64,000 nt of DNA, taken from assembly GCF_029360705.1 (NCBI RefSeq), contig NZ_JARKMX010000001.1, forward strand, positions 1,111,919 to 1,175,918. Direction: 5' to 3'. This DNA comes from Paraflavitalea pollutisoli (lineage in GTDB: Bacteria > Bacteroidota > Bacteroidia > Chitinophagales > Chitinophagaceae). The notes beneath the pieces were generated by a model, which was given only the letters and a program-made list of their open reading frames with translations, ran no database searches and was not told the origin of the DNA. Positions 46,501 to 53,297 of the stretch are shown in pieces; within the stretch, counting starts at the first letter, position 1, and each line of letters opens with the position of its first letter. The translations under genes were made by a program, and so were the position numbers.

Positions 46501-49500
46501 TGTCGGTAGGCACCAATGGGGTGAGCGTATATGAGCACGACAGTGGATATATGCCCGCTTTACTGGTATGGCAAGGAACTATTAACCAATGGACACATAT
46601 TGCAGTAGTATACGAAGACAGGATTCCATTCTTGTATATCAATGGTCAACTCGTAGCGACTGGGCAGCAGTCGACCATGGCATACGTATGCCCTGGTAGC
46701 AATATTTGTAGTGGTCCCTACGGCGTGATGACGGGTGGTATTGATGAAGTGAGGATTTGGCGCGGGGCCCGGACTTTCCAACAGATCCGCGACAACTATC
46801 AGTCAGGTGTTTCGCCAGCCAACACACAATTGGCCACCTATTGGCCGTTGACGGCCCAGGCGGGTGCTATAATCCAAGATATTAGCTGTAACGGTCATGT
46901 GTTGAATCCTGCCCCGGCTTCCTTCACTTGGAATACGGCGACCCTGCAAACAACGATTAAGGATATCGTACCGGTTGAATATGCAACCAGGTCCTACTAT
47001 CCCGCTCACAAACTGCTGACCAGTTATGCATTCAACAGTACTGGCCAGGTAGTACGTCAAAAATCGCCCGATGGAGGAGATTCTTATTTCTGGTACGATA
47101 AGTTGAGCAGGCTTATTGCATCGCAAAATGAGGAGCAGCGGTTCAGTGGACCCAAATACAGTTATACGATCTATGAGAAGGCAACAGGCAGAATCACAGA
47201 GGTGGGGGAGAAAAGTGGTGCGACAAACGGAATGCCAGCCAATCCGGGATTTGTAGATGAGTCTACCATCAATTCATTTTTTGCCACCAATAATGGTACC
47301 AACAAATCAATTACTGAAACAGTTTACGACGCACGTCCAGCAGCTGGATTGGGTGTCAACGGCACATTAACGCAGAATAACCTGCGCAAGCGGGTGAGCG
47401 CCACATTATTCAGGCCGGAAACTGGTCAGCCGGTAACCAATGCCAGCTATTATGATTACGATCTGATCGGAAATGTGAAGACTTTATGGCAGCAGGTGGA
47501 TGGCTTGGATGTAAGTGGTGACTTGCATAGAATCGACTACGAGTACGATCTGCAAAGTGGCAAGGTGAACCTGGTACGCTATCAACAGGGTAAGCCAGAT
47601 CAGTTTATTTACAAATATGATTACGATGCGGAGAACCGCTTGACGATGGCAAGTTCCGGAACCATCCTGGGTAGCAATATCAAAAGAGACGCGTCCTATT
47701 ATTATTACCTCCACGGACCGCTGGGACGGGCGGAACTGGGTGACGGTACCCAAATGGTGCAGGGGATAGATTACGCTTATACTTTGCAAGGTTGGTTAAA
47801 AGGGGTGAATGGCGACAAGTTAAATGCAGCGACAGAGATCGGCATGGACGGTAAGTCAGGCTATCAAACGGTTGCGAAGGATGTATTTGGTTATTCTTTG
47901 GGCTATTTTAAGGACGATTACAAGCCAATTGGTACTGGGGCAACTGCCTTCTCTTTAAATTACCAAGGTGCTGCAGTAGATCTTACAGGAAAGAACCTGT
48001 TTAATGGAAACATTTCAAAAACAACACTGGCGATCAGCAAGTTTAGAAATGGAGATCCTGTGGGTTATAGTTATCAGTACGATCAGTTGAACCGCCTGGT
48101 AGAGATGCGTCAGCATACGCTGACCGGATCAACAATCAATTGGTCAGCTAGTTCGCTGACTGAGGCATACCTGGAGACGATCACCTACGATGCCAATGGT
48201 AATATAAAGACCTACAAGCGGAATGGAGCCAATACGGCCGACAGGCCATTGGTGATGGATGATCTCACCTATTTGTATAACGGGCCGCAAGACCCTGTTA
48301 GTAGCGATTACGATTTGCAGAACAATCGTCTGAAACGGGTAACTGATGCTGTCACCAGTCCGGCATATTTAGAGGACATTGAGTCACAAACGGAAGATTA
48401 TCAATATGACAGGATCGGCAATTTAATTAGGGACAACAACAGCGATATATTTTGGACAGTGTATGGAAAGATTGATAAAGTCATAAAGGGGACAGGGCCA
48501 GATCCGGATAGGATTGAGTATAGTTACGACCCTGGTGGAAATCGCGTAAAGAAGTTTTCTAAACTTACGCATAAAGAAAATGGGCAGGATGTTACTGTTC
48601 GAATGACAACCTGGTATGTACGGGATGCACAGGGTAACGTGTTAGGGGTGTACACACAGAAAGAGGGCGAGCCAAAGAAATGGCAGGAGCAGCACTTGTA
48701 CGGTAGCAGCCGGATAGGTATGTGGTCGCCCAATATGGAGTTGGTCACCGGAAACGGTGCGACTGAGTGGGGTATTGCAGGTAAAAAGTCGTACGAGTTA
48801 ACCAATCACCTTGGTAATGTACTGGCAGTTGTTTCGGATGTGGTAACGACGCAGCCAGATAATTCCCTGGCGGCAACGGTTAAAACGGCGCATGATTACT
48901 ATCCGTTTGGTATGCAAATGCCGGAGCGGACCTTTGAGGCGGCTTGCCGTGAAGAGGTCGAGGAGCCATCGGAGGAAGTGGCAAACAGTGACCTTACATC
49001 GGGAGTTACGCAAAATGGCGCTGATTTCTGGCAAAATGGTGTTCGTTGGCAGCGCTTGAATTCGGCAACCCTTGCTTATGAGAATGGAGCCATCAGGTGT
49101 AACAATGGCGGGACCTCAAGTGATGGGGTGGCGGCCTTCATTCCAATGGCGGGTGTTGCACCCAATACGACTTATGTCATGGAATTTGACATAGTCGAGA
49201 AATCGACCAATATCACCTATTTCAACTGTCAGGCACATACTCCGGGGAATGACGTATACAGGGTAATGACCAGGAAAAATGGTACAGGTCACCACTCGTT
49301 CGTGTTCACGACGCCTGCTGTAATGCCGCAATACATTAGGTTGCGTATATCATCAAACCTGATCAGCGTGGGAACTTTCTTCTCGGTGGATAATTTTGTT
49401 TGCAGAAAATATAAAGGTGAATATGTTGAAACCCCATTGGTGGCATCAGCTAATTTCGATGACGGGGTAATGGATGGCGTAAATGTATTGTCGAATGGCA

Positions 49501-50969
49501 TGACATTTAAGCCATTGCTTCCTGAAAATTCTACGATCAGTTTGACAGGTACTACCGATAAAAAGATCACGGTAAATTGTACCAACGTCGATCAGAGTCA
49601 TTTGATGACAGACATAGACGCCGTTAGTGGGCAGGAATACCTGTTGAAGTTTACCATGACGCAGTCTCTGGCCGATAAGCGGATGGGTATGCGTATTTAC
49701 AGCCGGATCAATGGCGTTTGGGACTTAGGTGACCTGCACGGTATGTTTTATGTTGGATCTGGCAATAATATATTCAACTTTAAATGCCCGGCAGGCGCGG
49801 ATAGAATCAGGATCCAAATGTTCCGATCAAACAGCGGTCAAACCTACGATGGTTATAATGTGCCATACACCATCGATAACTTTAGCTTGTCGCATGTAGT
49901 CTTTTTGCCCGGCCAAACCACTACAGTCTGCGATCCCGGCGCCGATCCTTACGGAATGGATGGCATTTATCGCTATGGTTTCAACGGTAAGGAAAATGAC
50001 AACGACGTCAAGGGGAGCGGGAATCAAATGGATTACGGTTTGCGGATTTATGATCCGCGATTGGGTAGATTTTTGAGCGTGGATCCTTTGACTAGGAATT
50101 ATCCTTGGTATACGCCCTATCAATTCGCAGGAAACACACCTATTCAAGCAATAGATTTAGATGGCGGGGAAGAGAAGCATTACACTCTTGATTTGAATAA
50201 GGATGGAACTGCAACCCTTACAAACATACCTTCTAAGACAAAGGAATACAACGAAATTCCATTTTTAATGCGACTCTTTACATTAGGTGCAGGTAAAAGT
50301 AAGTACGCGATACAACCAAGAGCAGTAGTTACTTTTGGAAGTAACACTTACAAAATCGGATTTGCTAGCTCACTAACCAATCAGGATAAGATGGGGTTGT
50401 TTAATGAAATACTTAAAAACCCGAGTAGCGTTAATGTCGCTGAATTTACATCGACTTTTCACAATGAAGATCAGGACGAAAGTGTTGCATGGTTTACTGC
50501 GTCTGTCAATTTGCAAAATAATGCAGTAATGAATGGCCCTTTCTTAACAAGAAAGGCCTGGTTTACGGCTAATCAAGGAACGCATAACTTCAAGTCTCCA
50601 CTTAGAGATAGACATGTTGCTACAAAGATTAATCAAAAGTCCTTGGCTAAAGAATGGAACACGGTTGCATTGCCTGGGGTCGATTTTCAAGCTGATGTTG
50701 CGGCGATTAACTCAGGAAACGCCTCAAGGGTCCGCGACATGTTTTACACAAATGGCAGATGGTATTCGGCGCATGATGGAACTCTATATCCAGTTAGTGG
50801 AAAAGGTCTTTTTAGGTTAGATAGAGCTACCTTTAAAGTGCTTGGTGTTTTAAATGTTTTTGGTGATACTGAAAAGTCTGCTGGAATTCTGAAAAACATG
50901 AAGGCTACATCTGAACAACTTCAAAATGCAAGGGAAGTTTATAATTTAATAAAGGAAGTTAAAAAATAG
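40560..50969 (+). CDS. Giant RHS-repeat polymorphic toxin, 3469 residues
   Basis: Exported (signal peptide MLFVLTICITCTAFGG, about 15-30). Long Cys-rich N-terminal two thirds; a LamG-like lectin domain at about 1920-2080 (FSIEFWAKPD...WTHIAVVYEDRIPFLYING); RHS/YD repeats from about 2140 (SYYDYDLIGNVKTLW, IDYEYDLQSGKVNLV). The RHS core is split: YYPFGMQMPERTF near 2780 is separated from YRYGFNGKENDND near 3136 by a jelly-roll-rich insert. After the core end (GRFLSVDPL, NTPIQAIDLDGG near 3200) comes a tip of about 265 residues with no relation to the shell, visibly more A+T-rich, which I take for the toxic domain. Its activity is not recognisable. The immunity candidate starts 4 bases after the stop. 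Confidence 0.9.
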   Translation: MLYLTTPTRWQRGLMLFVLTICITCTAFGGVEPYRNMLTGKIRQGDSLIVKDEKFRNPAVVWTDITNKSVNNQLVLRLINDSSAAFKKKFSCELDLKIEYFANVEQAEPIEINNVKLKVDYKPGGVAGWRREDIYKFTNGYWVKVTVNNITSPELGDTIPAILELTSQITIDRKYRYNDSQPLRIFGSFDQAEQGLMQRYVGGQLDQPQDFLHLTWTVVDGADEYDIEWAVFDEGAEFETQLSQMVAGTCNTCTQETLDNLFKNNATRITTTAMEYDVTMAYNEKYIVVRMRGIEYPDGGYRMEHGWNYTNNNNKYAIWKIDNWHQEKLNWQYSATFAEEGKKKEVVSYFDGSLRNRQTVTVNNDKKIAIIQETIYDEFGRPAANILPAPHNDNKLKYYGNFNLNSDDKGYNYSDIVKSPLSVCEFKPDALKTTLGAAAYYSPANPFLGSSILGDAESREQNLHNYVPDAEGYPFSVTTYENDNTGRVKTQGGVGPKFQPGVDLSVTGDAGDPRSAVTRNYYGKPSDWELDRLFGNDVGYDNHYLKNMVVDPNGQLSISYINAAGKTIATALTGGNPANLKALGSKKDPKPEVLSLLSAAEFEFDSRNLSITANTTVMATQANQAFRLDYGLNQLIEQYQGNTAQICSNCYYKMSIKITNDCEVEVYKTEDVIVGSKLADCSKNQRLEDYVCRSFPEPGKYFITFELKLDRDVINDYTEEYIRKNTDLRTQFNFVLDYLGSTDFSSCFSECVTCKATLGAREDFFQVFKDKLAEFKMEFSQLTLADQQALQTLAYNRYDALLADCLSKQATCAPDMCSRYEKLMLLDVSPGGQFALFQSTPFLALENSSNVLVQNFRKEFPELPTSTQLYKDEVFYQEDGTMTSPHDATFTVEKLVKYWRPEWAQRFLKYHPEYCKLEFCISNSQFLGWDEQVKININKVSEIASIPLTNGLSYDNNNAAWLLTQDPFFAPGAPGAGYYSQMSTDLQEYSHRVMSQLVTLSPVKSLTELVEFILYCSDSEGNSNGAPSGDSWANCWPNGACRVPDREWLLYREYYFQLKERYYNIARSEGACLGKCQVGTPLGLSTCANISDFTIQESGTNNGVQRQLKITYAKGAAMRQMVLGLYYPAEYASAGIQSTLTFNNNEAEKSVDVPIGMPLGALKIKTINCFGEIAEPTFQGRRGAPAAKNTTTSSMFPQTPYDPNLCREPFPQFTVEKGVACQSGEQGLVITLRTIIGMCPDQSYLVHVYVTNGTTTYEVGVVSFMGPMFSAQVLCVPPVLNFDGVPMVACVNGPIAPCNPTENTCPDLLKYKQSRFQQFNYNTTIGQQDVANIKNEQLGQIKHQIISSCESQAQAWVDRMEDCLAALPELERDAKRAALKAGFIDVCKRGGDVDHPWGATTTRPGDPNPSSFKEVIKSVMQLTNLTMDCNPYLIESPLPYESKQQGTPKILTNSSAALCDQLQQLHTKHTNEAPGVSFYQYLVNIYGSAMTLTEAEVSMIEKSCNNCRFILDQGIQLPVFLEPGMVGCIKKADYDAAKAALTAEFGGVLSTAHSNYEDVFSNFMNQRFGFLMPYSRYLEYEATLVNNTTAILCNEPPFTSVQQDPYACLRTLVAAAALKGSIAYDAYIEEEKRLFKVRYVEKCSWVNGMAKLTTDQQLYHYTLYYYDQAGNLIRTISPEGVRPLSLAETDIVKQWRNFNPATCTGEGLPSVTDPYASLTALSDAMYTGTAKSVELWLNANPGDYTRQVRFITPDNRYLWQAAVKDNMLWVELYTLQPSPVRVNRAVADITSVNMQLWSHLVVSSSNIVNGTWDVYFEGKKLTLMTTGQPAYPFDAVPGSSLPPANYNYVKLLRFYNQPATQAGVTANFSNSCMMNEGFSAGQLIHAGRFNILHACNPATETRVVNNQGAMQVTGDLSMNDSRFENVLDNFSIEFWAKPDQPHEIDQLYDGTINTATMGTSGQRYAIYPTNAGAGIGAGVGVSVGTNGVSVYEHDSGYMPALLVWQGTINQWTHIAVVYEDRIPFLYINGQLVATGQQSTMAYVCPGSNICSGPYGVMTGGIDEVRIWRGARTFQQIRDNYQSGVSPANTQLATYWPLTAQAGAIIQDISCNGHVLNPAPASFTWNTATLQTTIKDIVPVEYATRSYYPAHKLLTSYAFNSTGQVVRQKSPDGGDSYFWYDKLSRLIASQNEEQRFSGPKYSYTIYEKATGRITEVGEKSGATNGMPANPGFVDESTINSFFATNNGTNKSITETVYDARPAAGLGVNGTLTQNNLRKRVSATLFRPETGQPVTNASYYDYDLIGNVKTLWQQVDGLDVSGDLHRIDYEYDLQSGKVNLVRYQQGKPDQFIYKYDYDAENRLTMASSGTILGSNIKRDASYYYYLHGPLGRAELGDGTQMVQGIDYAYTLQGWLKGVNGDKLNAATEIGMDGKSGYQTVAKDVFGYSLGYFKDDYKPIGTGATAFSLNYQGAAVDLTGKNLFNGNISKTTLAISKFRNGDPVGYSYQYDQLNRLVEMRQHTLTGSTINWSASSLTEAYLETITYDANGNIKTYKRNGANTADRPLVMDDLTYLYNGPQDPVSSDYDLQNNRLKRVTDAVTSPAYLEDIESQTEDYQYDRIGNLIRDNNSDIFWTVYGKIDKVIKGTGPDPDRIEYSYDPGGNRVKKFSKLTHKENGQDVTVRMTTWYVRDAQGNVLGVYTQKEGEPKKWQEQHLYGSSRIGMWSPNMELVTGNGATEWGIAGKKSYELTNHLGNVLAVVSDVVTTQPDNSLAATVKTAHDYYPFGMQMPERTFEAACREEVEEPSEEVANSDLTSGVTQNGADFWQNGVRWQRLNSATLAYENGAIRCNNGGTSSDGVAAFIPMAGVAPNTTYVMEFDIVEKSTNITYFNCQAHTPGNDVYRVMTRKNGTGHHSFVFTTPAVMPQYIRLRISSNLISVGTFFSVDNFVCRKYKGEYVETPLVASANFDDGVMDGVNVLSNGMTFKPLLPENSTISLTGTTDKKITVNCTNVDQSHLMTDIDAVSGQEYLLKFTMTQSLADKRMGMRIYSRINGVWDLGDLHGMFYVGSGNNIFNFKCPAGADRIRIQMFRSNSGQTYDGYNVPYTIDNFSLSHVVFLPGQTTTVCDPGADPYGMDGIYRYGFNGKENDNDVKGSGNQMDYGLRIYDPRLGRFLSVDPLTRNYPWYTPYQFAGNTPIQAIDLDGGEEKHYTLDLNKDGTATLTNIPSKTKEYNEIPFLMRLFTLGAGKSKYAIQPRAVVTFGSNTYKIGFASSLTNQDKMGLFNEILKNPSSVNVAEFTSTFHNEDQDESVAWFTASVNLQNNAVMNGPFLTRKAWFTANQGTHNFKSPLRDRHVATKINQKSLAKEWNTVALPGVDFQADVAAINSGNASRVRDMFYTNGRWYSAHDGTLYPVSGKGLFRLDRATFKVLGVLNVFGDTEKSAGILKNMKATSEQLQNAREVYNLIKEVKK

Positions 50970-50973
50970 AATT

Positions 50974-51345
50974 ATGCATAATGTAATTATTAAAGACTTC
51001 ATAGAGGTTAAAGAGATGATGAGTATTCTAGTTGACTTCTTTAATGTTAATCTTAATTCAATTGCCTACTTTGATGTGGAAATTGGCTCGCAAAATGAAG
51101 GTATTTTATTTGAATACAATAAGTTGGAAGGCGATTTTTCATTTGAACTATGGGTTTACACTAAGTTGGTTTATTCAATTGAAGAGCTATCGATGGTTAT
51201 TTGTAAAAAATTTAATACTCAAACATTAATAAGTGATAATTCTGACAATCCTTACATATGGGTATTATATAATGAGTCGGGAAAAATTGGTACTGTTAAA
51301 CAGGTGGCTAGGGAGGACGATATTTTTCAAATAAGTATTCCATAA
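50974..51345 (+). CDS. Candidate immunity protein of the RHS toxin
   Basis: 123 residues, no signal peptide or membrane segment, acidic (many Asp and Glu), strongly A+T-rich codons unlike the genes upstream but like the toxin tip. It begins 4 bases after the stop of the RHS protein and is the last gene before a terminator. A small acidic cytosolic protein in this position is the standard immunity arrangement of polymorphic toxins. No family recognised (MHNVIIKDFIEVKEMMSILV...). Confidence 0.8.
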   Translation: MHNVIIKDFIEVKEMMSILVDFFNVNLNSIAYFDVEIGSQNEGILFEYNKLEGDFSFELWVYTKLVYSIEELSMVICKKFNTQTLISDNSDNPYIWVLYNESGKIGTVKQVAREDDIFQISIP

Positions 51346-51428
51346 ATAAAGCTCCGTACTTGTTTATTTTGTCGTTTGAATTGTATCATTTAATCGTTCG
51401 TTTGAGATTACTGAATAAGAGAAATAGA

Positions 51429-51456
51429 AACGAACTTGCAATAGTCAGTTCGTTTT
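51429..51456 (+). terminator. Terminator of the RHS operon
   Basis: AACGAACT (51429-51436) and AGTTCGTT (51447-51454) form a perfect 8-bp stem with a 10-base loop, ending in TTTT, about 85 bases after the immunity candidate. Confidence 0.75.
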
Positions 51457-51686
51457 AAAAGTTGGAATAAGTTGACATTGTATTTAACGTTGCATTCTTA
51501 GACTGAAGAAACATATCTATTGTGCATTAAGTCTATCTCTGACTGATTGAGTTTGGGTATAGCAAATGTGTTGTTGCGTTGGTTCCTCTTTTTAAAGCGA
51601 GTTATTTAACTATTTATAAGTATCAGTTTGTATGCGGTTCGAAAGGTAACTGAAGGTAAACTGAGGCAAAAGATACTGATAACCCC
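51457..51686. other. A+T-rich spacer after the RHS operon
   Basis: No gene, repeat or RNA recognised. The composition remains close to that of the toxin tip and immunity gene, so it probably belongs to the same exchanged segment. Confidence 0.35.
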
Positions 51687-52373
51687 TCACCCCACCCACA
51701 CCACTTTCATCCCCGAATCACTCATGATCTTAGTGGCGCCTACGCCGCGGGTATGGGGGATGATACCGAGTAGCAGCATGACGGGAGTATCTGCATCGGG
51801 TAGGGGAATGGTAAGCTCGATAGGAGCTAGTGGTGCATCATAAGTAGTGACAGGCCCAAGGGCGAGGTGCTTGTAGCATTCGGTGCCGGTAGGATTGTGA
51901 CTAAGCGCTAGTACCCTCAATTGGTAGCCGGTGCGGGGCATGGCATCTTTTACGGCAGGAGCGCCGTCCAACTGCACCTGTACCTGCACTTTATTTTGAT
52001 CGCGCGTTGCAGAAAAATGATAGCCAAAAGGCAACACTTCCGATAGTGGATGTTGTAAATTGCATTCGAAGCCCTGGAAACATACCAGACCAAATGGGTT
52101 GCCGGCTTTCAGGTAAGCAAAGTAGATACTCAGCAACCGTTCCCACATAGCTCCATGGTGTACTTCAGAACGCATGCCCCGGAAGAGTTGTTGCACATAT
52201 CGATTGCAATCCTGTAAACGGTCCTTGCTCACCTGCAGGGCGTCCGTCATCACGAAGGGAGTCTTCGAATAGCGCTTGGCGCGCACGTGCTCACCATACC
52301 GGTTGCTTTTCACAAAAGTCATGTCACCAATGGTGCCTTGCAGTTTGACAAGCGGGGATCTGTTCCTGGCCAT
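51687..52373 (-). CDS. Hypothetical protein of a Bacteroidetes-specific type
   Basis: 228 residues from MARNRSPLVKLQGTIGDMTF; the frame reaches 52463, but the additional N-terminal residues are unlike protein. The opening LQGTIGDMTFVKSNRYGEHV, followed by a basic patch, resembles a set of Bacteroidetes proteins of unknown function, some of them phage- or repeat-associated. The C-terminal half is beta-rich (VQVQVQLDGAPAV, YQLRVLALSHNPTG). No signal peptide. Monocistronic; an 11-bp tandem repeat lies just upstream of it. Confidence 0.72.
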   Translation of the reverse strand: MARNRSPLVKLQGTIGDMTFVKSNRYGEHVRAKRYSKTPFVMTDALQVSKDRLQDCNRYVQQLFRGMRSEVHHGAMWERLLSIYFAYLKAGNPFGLVCFQGFECNLQHPLSEVLPFGYHFSATRDQNKVQVQVQLDGAPAVKDAMPRTGYQLRVLALSHNPTGTECYKHLALGPVTTYDAPLAPIELTIPLPDADTPVMLLLGIIPHTRGVGATKIMSDSGMKVVWVG

Positions 52374-52466
52374 AAAACATGAATTTGATTGATTATGAAT
52401 AGGATAGTAAATAATAGACCGTGTTCTATGATTAAATATAATCATTTGTTTGACATAAATCAAATA

Positions 52467-52532
52467 GGCCTTATAGAGACCTTATAGAGACCTTATGGGG
52501 ACCTTATAGAGACCTTACCGAGACCTGCTCCC
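52467..52532. repeat. 11-bp tandem repeat, five copies plus a degenerate sixth
   Basis: Units GGCCTTATAGA, GACCTTATAGA, GACCTTATGGG, GACCTTATAGA, GACCTTACCGA and GACCTGCTCCC follow one another without gaps from 52467. The period is one helical turn. It lies about 95 bp upstream of the minus-strand gene starting at 52373 and 210 bp before the + strand gene at 52743. Confidence 0.85.
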
Positions 52533-52742
52533 CTACCAAGCCCCTATCTAGCCAATACCAGACCCTACGCACATCCTGATCCGGGCCTATCCTCCCTCTC
52601 CTCGACAGACGTCAAATCGCAACCCACGATCTATCGTTCGCAATACGACCACACCACCCAGTTTGCTAAAGCTATGCTAATCCACTAGCTGCGGTGATAG
52701 CTTTGCGTTATCTTACTGTTCTTCTTCATCAACCTCTACAGC

Positions 52743-53249
52743 ATGAACTGGTTACTTTGGATGCTATTCCTGAACCTATCCCCACGCGAGGAAAGGTTTT
52801 GCAGCTGCATGTATAATGATGACTTCAGCAGGATAGTGCAACAAACAGAAGTGATCCTGAACGGAGTGGTAAAAGACTTCCGGGATACCGTACTGATAAG
52901 GGAGGTAATGACAGACGATGGACAAACGGTCCTCGGACTTTCCACCGCGAATAGAAGGATGGCTACCCTCGAATTAAAAGCCGTCTACAAAGGAAAAATA
53001 AAGAAAGGCAGCGCCTACATATTTACAGGCACAGGCCGCGGGGACTGTGGCTACGATTTCACAGTCGGCAAAACCTACATCATCTACGGCCACTGGCAGA
53101 AACAACTGATAAACGAACAGGGCGATACCACGCAGCTGGTTTTTACCGACATCTGCACGCGCACCAATGTGTTCGGCCGCAACGAAGAGAAGGCCATCAA
53201 ACAAGAGTTGAAGAAGCATCCCACCCCCCATATTCCCCACTCACCATAG
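52743..53249 (+). CDS. TIMP/netrin-like (OB-fold) protein
   Basis: 168 residues. The mature protein appears to start at a CxC pair (Cys20, Cys22 in FCSCMYNDDF), the N-terminal signature of tissue-inhibitor-of-metalloproteinase-like proteins. It continues with the beta-barrel pattern ILNGVVKD, LELKAVYKGKIKKGSAYIF, CGYDFTVGKTYIIYG and a late cysteine in FTDICTRTN. The preceding residues form a short hydrophobic signal (NWLLWMLFLNLS). Bacterial members are exported and of unknown role. It lies just before an S41 peptidase gene (stop to ATG 48 bases), so a peptidase-inhibitor or protective function is an attractive guess. Confidence 0.82.
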   Translation: MNWLLWMLFLNLSPREERFCSCMYNDDFSRIVQQTEVILNGVVKDFRDTVLIREVMTDDGQTVLGLSTANRRMATLELKAVYKGKIKKGSAYIFTGTGRGDCGYDFTVGKTYIIYGHWQKQLINEQGDTTQLVFTDICTRTNVFGRNEEKAIKQELKKHPTPHIPHSP

Positions 53250-53297
53250 CCCCCGATGCACTACCTTCACGCGTCACAACCAAACACACCCTTGAGA

